NCBI GenBank assembly: GCA_022575985.1
Contig: JAKSXM010000002.1
Coordinates: 15,735,001 to 15,799,000, forward strand
Source of the DNA: Anagrus nilaparvatae
Lineage: Eukaryota > Arthropoda > Insecta > Hymenoptera > Mymaridae
Length of the DNA: 64,000 nt
Direction: 5' to 3'
The notes under the pieces are model-generated. The model did no database searches and was not told the origin of the DNA. It saw nothing but the letters and a program-made list of their open reading frames with translations. Positions 58,946-64,000 of the stretch are shown piece by piece. Positions within the stretch are counted from its first letter, which is position 1; each line of letters starts with the position of its first letter. A program made the translations under genes and the position numbers.

Positions 58946-61127
58946 TTGCCAAATTTCAAAAGATCCAAAAAAAGGACCTTCGAAAATAGAGGCGAACACT
59001 CGCGAAGTATGCTATTTTTGCCAGAACTTTTTCCTGGAAATGACACTGCAAAATATGATATTTTCGCTATATTAAGCATATGGAGGCCACAAAACACGCT
59101 AATATGTAAAAGAATCGAAAATAGAAATTTTCATCAGATAAAGAGCGAATTCCGAGAAAATTTCGGAAAAATATGCCTTGATTTTTGGATTCTTCTGGAT
59201 ATTTCCTTAAAGTTCTTTTCTGAATTTATGAACAAGAAAATATTCTAAACGTTCTACTTAGAATCTTGAGGCCTTTATAATAAATATAAAACCAAAAATT
59301 AAATTTTTAATCAAAATAGTTAAATTTTGAAAAAATGTTTGAAAAAAAGTTGTTTCACAGTGTACATAAGCTAAAAACTTGTTAAGAAGAGAAAAAAAAA
59401 ATTAATTAAATTTTATATGTTAATATTAAATTTACATCACTTTTAATAAATTCAATTTATCTCTTTTTTTTTATCTAAGATTTTTAATAAAAAGTGAACG
59501 TTCTATCGTTTACTAAAACTTTGACGAAGGGATGAAATTTTTTTATAGTTCAGTGGTTTAAGTTGCAGGAAATAGTAATGGTCATTAACCTCACTATTGG
59601 ATTTTTACTCAGGCGAAAAAACCTATCTAAGAAAATTTATGCTGAAACAGCTATCCAGTATTTTATATATTATACGAATATTATATTTAATGAATGATTA
59701 AAGAATTCTAAAAAAAAAACTTTGTTTATTAAAAATCAAAGAGTTTTTTTTTTTTATTTGACAAATATGAAAATAATAATAAATATTCATAATTTTACAC
59801 ACTAATTACTCATTAAAAAATATAAGCAGAGAAATCTATAAAAAATTAACGATGTTTGAAAATTTTAATATAAATTACCCATAAATTATTTTTTATTACA
59901 AGTAGTCATGTAAGAATATTGTTTTTATAGAATGTAAGAAAATATCGTAGAAAAAATTGTACTTAAAAAAAAAAAAAATTTTTTTTAGTTAAAATTATGA
60001 ATTTCAATTGAATAATAATAATAGTTATTATTTCAAGTTATTTTAATTTATTCATGTAAACAGTTTCCTGTGAATTATTATAAAGTTACAACAATTTTTA
60101 TAGGGGAGTTAAGGGTATGTTAGCACGTTTATTTTTATTTAATGATTTAGATATTTTTAATCCAATTTTACGTAATTGTGTCTTTTTAAACATTTGAAAA
60201 GCTTTTTTCTCGTACTATTCAGAAAGAAAAGAAAGTGCAATTTTTTAGTAATTGAAAATAAGCTTGGAAAAAATGACGAATATTATTCTTGAATAAGTGT
60301 TAAGAGGGTTGATAAAAACAATGTTTTTATAAAATGATAAGATAAAAATTTCACATAAAAATTGTTTTTACTAAAAAATTTTTAAGTATCATCAAAATAG
60401 CATATAAAGTATCCATCGGTGAAAATCGCTTGCGATATTTTTTGCCTGTCCAGGTGTAGAATGAGTGCAAAAAATTATCATTATAAATCACAATTAACTT
60501 TGTTCTCAATTTGACCGATTTATCCCATAAAAAGAAACGATTACAATTTTTCTTGAAGTATAAAAAAGAAAAAAAAAATTATCATAAATACAATTCAAAA
60601 TTTTTTATAATTTATATTTAAAAAAACAAAAAAACAATATAACATTTGCATGCACATAAAATACAAAATTAACTTGTTTTTTTTTTCAAGCTTTTTTTTA
60701 AAAACCCTGTACGATTATAATAAACCGCGTAAATATTATTGATTTTTCGCACTTATAAAGTAGAACGATCTAGTTTTGCTATTATAAGTGTATTTTCTAA
60801 AAAAAAATTTGATCACGCTATATAATAATATCATAAGATTAAGTAAACAGATGATAAATAGCAGTTGAGTGTTTTTTATTTTTTATAATTTTAATAATTT
60901 TGTTTACCACGCTTGCATTTTAAATAAATTAAAATATCATAAATTTTTATATAATATTTTTATTATTCTTGAGTATAAAATAACTTATAGTAATTAAATT
61001 TTTGTAATTTTACTATGTAAATGATTTTATTGATATAACGAAGAAATAGTATGAGAATTCATGTTTGTTTTAAAATGTAAATACAAAAATATGATAATTA
61101 TATTAATCAATAACAAATCGTTTTATA
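58946..61127. other. 2.2 kb A+T-rich DNA
   Basis: An open frame of 107 codons (58925-59248, plus) overlaps the family A terminus at its start and matches nothing I know. Otherwise featureless. Confidence 0.4.
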
Positions 61128-61133
61128 TGTAAG

Positions 61134-61581
61134 GGATTCCACCCCAACTGGACCAAAGTTGAATTGAAGAGTCGCAGAAGTCGGCTCATACTATTTTTTT
61201 CTCCGATAGTACAATTAAAAATAAGTTCTCTTAACCAGCTTTTTAGGTCAAATTCTTTATTTTTGGTATTGTAAATGCTTATTTTGAGGTTCAAAATATT
61301 TACTTCTTGGGTGCTTAAGAGTCTTAATTTTACATTTTTCAATAAAAATGCATTTTTAAAAATTTTTTCAAAAAAGATTAAAATTATGATTTTTAATTTT
61401 AAAAGTTTTCCATTTTACATAAATCCTTCAAAGTTTACCAAAAGATTTGTGCCTTTGTAAATTTCTCAAGGAATTGGAATTTCTAATCAGATTTTTCTAA
61501 TCAAAGCTGAAAAGCGTAATGATGAAAAATGTAATTTCTTATGCACGCGCAGTCAAAATTAATCAGTTGAGTTGGGATCCC
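61134..61581. mobile_element. Family L copy 3
   Basis: Starts gggattccaccccaactgga and ends cagttgagttgggatccctc. Shares ctccgatagtacaattaaaa and gctttttaggtcaaattctt with the other copies. Confidence 0.65.
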
Positions 61582-61747
61582 TCGAGTACGTTAAAAAGTT
61601 AGTTTACTAATATTTTCTTAAGTACGTATATTTTTGTCTGATAATTTAATTTATAAGAGTATAAAATAGAAACTTTCTCAAGAGAAAGATTTATTAATTT
61701 CAGAGATAAGCAAATATAGTATAAGGTAGACTTTATACTAAAGAAAG

Positions 61748-62169
61748 GAGGCCCTGTAAAAAATGTAGATACTGGCCCCCAAAGTGATAAATGAAATTTT
61801 GCTATATTAGATAGAGGATACTTCACTGGTCAATATGGTAACGTTTATTCCTTTTTAAAGCACAGGAAAAATAGAGAAAAATTTAAGGGGTTTGCGCAAA
61901 TTTTTAGCCTCTAAAACCCTCAAATTCGTAATCCAAAACCCAAAAACATATAGTAAACAAAATCTTTATTATGATAGCTAAGGATATACATTTATTTTGC
62001 GTATTGACCAAAATATTAATTTCTAGTATAAAATTCAAGTTTCCTCTATTTTCTCTGCGCTTTAAGAGGAAATAAATGGTACCATTTTGATCAGTGAAGT
62101 ATGCTCTTTTAAATAATAGCCGAATTTCGCTTGCTTTTTTGGAGGCCAAATAGACACTTTTACAGGGCC
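61748..62169. mobile_element. 420-bp foldback with ggccctgtaaaa ends
   Basis: Arms of about 150 bp share gatacttcactggtcaatat / tttgatcagtgaagtatgc and ctttttaaagcac / gcgctttaagagg in inverse order. The spacer holds a diverged core motif (attcgtaatccaaaaccc). Confidence 0.75.
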
Positions 62170-62480
62170 ATTCTGATTCTTGTCACGATTTAGATAAAAC
62201 TATCTACAAAATGTCTTTTATATTTGTAACCTAAGCTTTTTATTTTCGTAAAGATTATATGTATAGTTTTTGTTCCAAAGTTTTTGGTTCTAAAGGCATA
62301 TTTATGTGTCTATTAGATAATTTGTTTTAATTCTAAGACAGTTAAAAAAAAAAACTACTGTGATTGCTTTAAAAAAATGTTATATTAGAAACTCATTCAG
62401 AATATAATTATAAAATGATACCAAAAAATTGACGATGTCTATTTACACTTACTGTTTTTACACGACATCACGTTTTTCAG
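62170..62480. other. A+T-rich DNA
   Basis: Nothing recognised. Confidence 0.45.
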
Positions 62481-62579
62481 ATATATGCTACTGCACCGTT
62501 TTTAGATAAATTAAAAATAATATTCGTATTTAACTACCTTAAAATACTCAAAAACCAGAAGCTATAGATAAAATTGGTA

Positions 62580-62830
62580 TTATTTCATAAAAATAGCTAA
62601 AATTAGTCAAAAAAGCGTGAAAAATAGCCTAAGAATCCCTATTATGGGCTACCATTTTTTTTTGTATGAGTAGATATGATAATTAGGTGTAGAGATCCAA
62701 AAAACATTCGTGTAATGTGAGAAAAATGGTAATATATTAAAAATTTTAACAAAAAATGGCAAAAAAACGTTTAAAATGACCTAAAATGGGCAATTACGCA
62801 AAATTGGATCACGTTGGGTTAAAACGGATC
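62580..62830 (+). repeat. Diverged core-repeat unit(s)
   Basis: aggtgtagagatccaaaaaa near 62686, with cctattatgggctacc and cctaaaatgggcaatt on either side, as in the 44100-44910 array. Confidence 0.45.
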
Positions 62831-62945
62831 TCGGAGATCTAAAGAGATCTAAATAGATCGAAAAATTGGCGAGACCTCTTTAGATCTCCGCAGATTTTTT
62901 TCTCTAGAGATCAAAAAAGATCTGCGGAGATCTAAAGAGATCTAT
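62831..62945. repeat. AGATCT-rich hairpin minisatellite
   Basis: Seven gatct occurrences. tctgcggagatctaaagaga on the right is inverse to tctttagatctccgcaga on the left-centre, so the block folds into a near-perfect hairpin. Confidence 0.75.
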
Positions 62946-63535
62946 CGAAAATTCTTCGGGAACATAAAAATTAGTGCTATTTTGAATAATGCCAATTGCG
63001 AGATTAAAATTTCTCCAAACTTTTGAAATATTTTAATTTTCGTTCAAATTTATATTAATCATCGCAAACCTACCATAGCTGAGTGAAAAATTTATATGTC
63101 ACTTATAGACTTTTTTTATTTTTACACCGGTTTAATGCCAATTAGTTTAGCGGATCTTGAGTTATAAATGGACAAACACACAGACCCACAAACTTACAGA
63201 GAGTTTTCAAATGTATACATAGAAGTATAAGAAAATCTAAAAGTTTTAACTTTGATGTGTTTAACATAAAAAGTTTCTTCCTCGTCACTTTTTTAAGTAA
63301 TAATAATATTTTTGTAAGTTTGCTTTCAATTATTTTTGAATTTAAAAAGTAGAAATAATTTTTTTTTTAAATAATTGGTTTTATTTCATAACTTTTAAAA
63401 CTTATTTTCTTTTTCAATTTTTGCTTTATGTAAAATAATATACTTTTATTATTAGCTTTATTTTTGATGTGTATTTATTTTCTCGTATTAATAGCTTATC
63501 GTATTAATAGCTCTCGTATTATAAAACTTAGGTAT
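62946..63535. other. A+T-rich DNA
   Basis: Nothing recognised. Confidence 0.45.
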
Positions 63536-63537
63536 AC

Positions 63538-63810
63538 ACTGTAAAAAAAACTCCGGTGATTTTTCGACTAAATTGGTAAATTTACTAAAATTTAGTAAAT
63601 TTTCGAAAAAATTCGCAATTTTTCGAAAAAAATCGGAAATTTACTAATATTTGTAAATTTGCGAAAAAATAGTAAATTAACAATTTTTTTTTTCGTAAAT
63701 TTTCGACAAAATCGTAAATTTACAACTGTGTCGTAATTTTACGATTTTTGTAGAAAAATTGCAAATTTTAATCGAAAATTTGCGACAAACAATTGTGAAA
63801 TTACAAGTCC
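63538..63810. mobile_element. Palindromic MITE family G, diverged copy
   Basis: Starts cactgtaaaaaaaactccgg after TA and has the cgaaaa/ttttcg-bounded interior of family G. A matching right terminus was not found. Confidence 0.5.
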
Positions 63811-63884
63811 TATTTTTCGTACCTAAAAACGCATAGCAAACCATTTAGAGTCATAAAATAATGTTTTTTTATTTTATACCATAC

Positions 63885-63964
63885 TTAAGGACGCTCCGTC
63901 ATTTGAATTTCCGAATAAAGACATATACAGTTTGTTAGGCTGATTCCAGACGGAGCGCTGTTAA
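63885..63964. repeat. Short inverted pair near the window end
   Basis: ggacgctccgtcatttgaat and gattccagacggagcgctg are inverse over about 12 bp. Possibly a small MITE or the edge of one continuing beyond the window. Confidence 0.35.
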
Positions 63965-64000
63965 ACGTGCGGTTAGCTCAAATCTGTAGTTATACCTGCG

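Noticed and set aside
58925..59248. 107-codon plus-strand frame
   Set aside because: Its start falls in the terminus of a family A copy and the translation matches no family I know. Length alone is weak evidence in this composition, though a search would settle it.
60104..60160. Possible MITE terminus (aggggagttaagggtatgtt)
   Set aside because: No inverted partner was found in the following kilobases.
61904..62149. 81-codon minus-strand frame
   Set aside because: Lies in the foldback at 61748-62169.

Overview
The window is about 80% A+T and reads as nuclear DNA of an arthropod, most likely an insect. The evidence is a secreted chymotrypsin-fold protease gene with a TATA box plus TCAGT initiator, a 79-bp GT-AG intron, and non-LTR retrotransposon and TIR-MITE debris. 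A parasitoid wasp would fit, but nothing here fixes the order or species. No bacterial operons, rRNA or CRISPR are present. All coordinates and homologies were read by eye; no searches were run.

Only one intact gene is visible: a two-exon S1 serine protease on the minus strand at 2913-3768. Coding relics are an unidentified, frameshifted membrane-protein-like gene of about 373 codons (16462-17580, minus), a decayed coding stretch (45661-46248, minus), an exon-sized fragment of an AMP-forming acyl-CoA synthetase/luciferase-like enzyme (52269-52461, plus) and a non-LTR retrotransposon 3' end (27250-27740, minus). A possible promoter and untranslated first exon lies at 10625-10980, plus.

The rest is a repeat-dense gene desert dominated by inverted-repeat (foldback) elements. 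Layout: 1-2.9 kb, a large interrupted inverted repeat abutting the protease 3' end; 4.5-9.7 kb, MITEs and copies of dispersed family A; 12.8-19.5 kb, several MITEs, a coding relic and a 0.94-kb foldback; 23-27 kb, family L, a 1.75-kb foldback with a TATG duplication and two nested insertions, and a 0.6-kb foldback; 27-34 kb, mostly unannotated A+T-rich DNA; 34.06-45.49 kb, a nested block; 47-53.6 kb, tandem arrays inside TIR elements, the synthetase fragment and a C-rich minisatellite; 54-64 kb, further MITEs and A+T-rich DNA.

The nested block is the outstanding structure. Outer termini of one TIR family (34057 and 45487) enclose a 2.4-kb foldback whose arms are about 179-bp tandem repeats, and a 6.4-kb foldback whose near-identical arms of about 0.8 kb run into a 56-bp satellite. 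That satellite has about 52 copies in one arm and 6 inverted copies in the other, with a 222-223 bp higher-order period.

A second theme is a short core close to gatcagcgacccaaaaaac. It recurs in three tandem arrays with 140-155 bp periods, in single units, and just inside the termini of the outer TIR family. This suggests that one lineage of mobile elements has repeatedly seeded satellite-like arrays.
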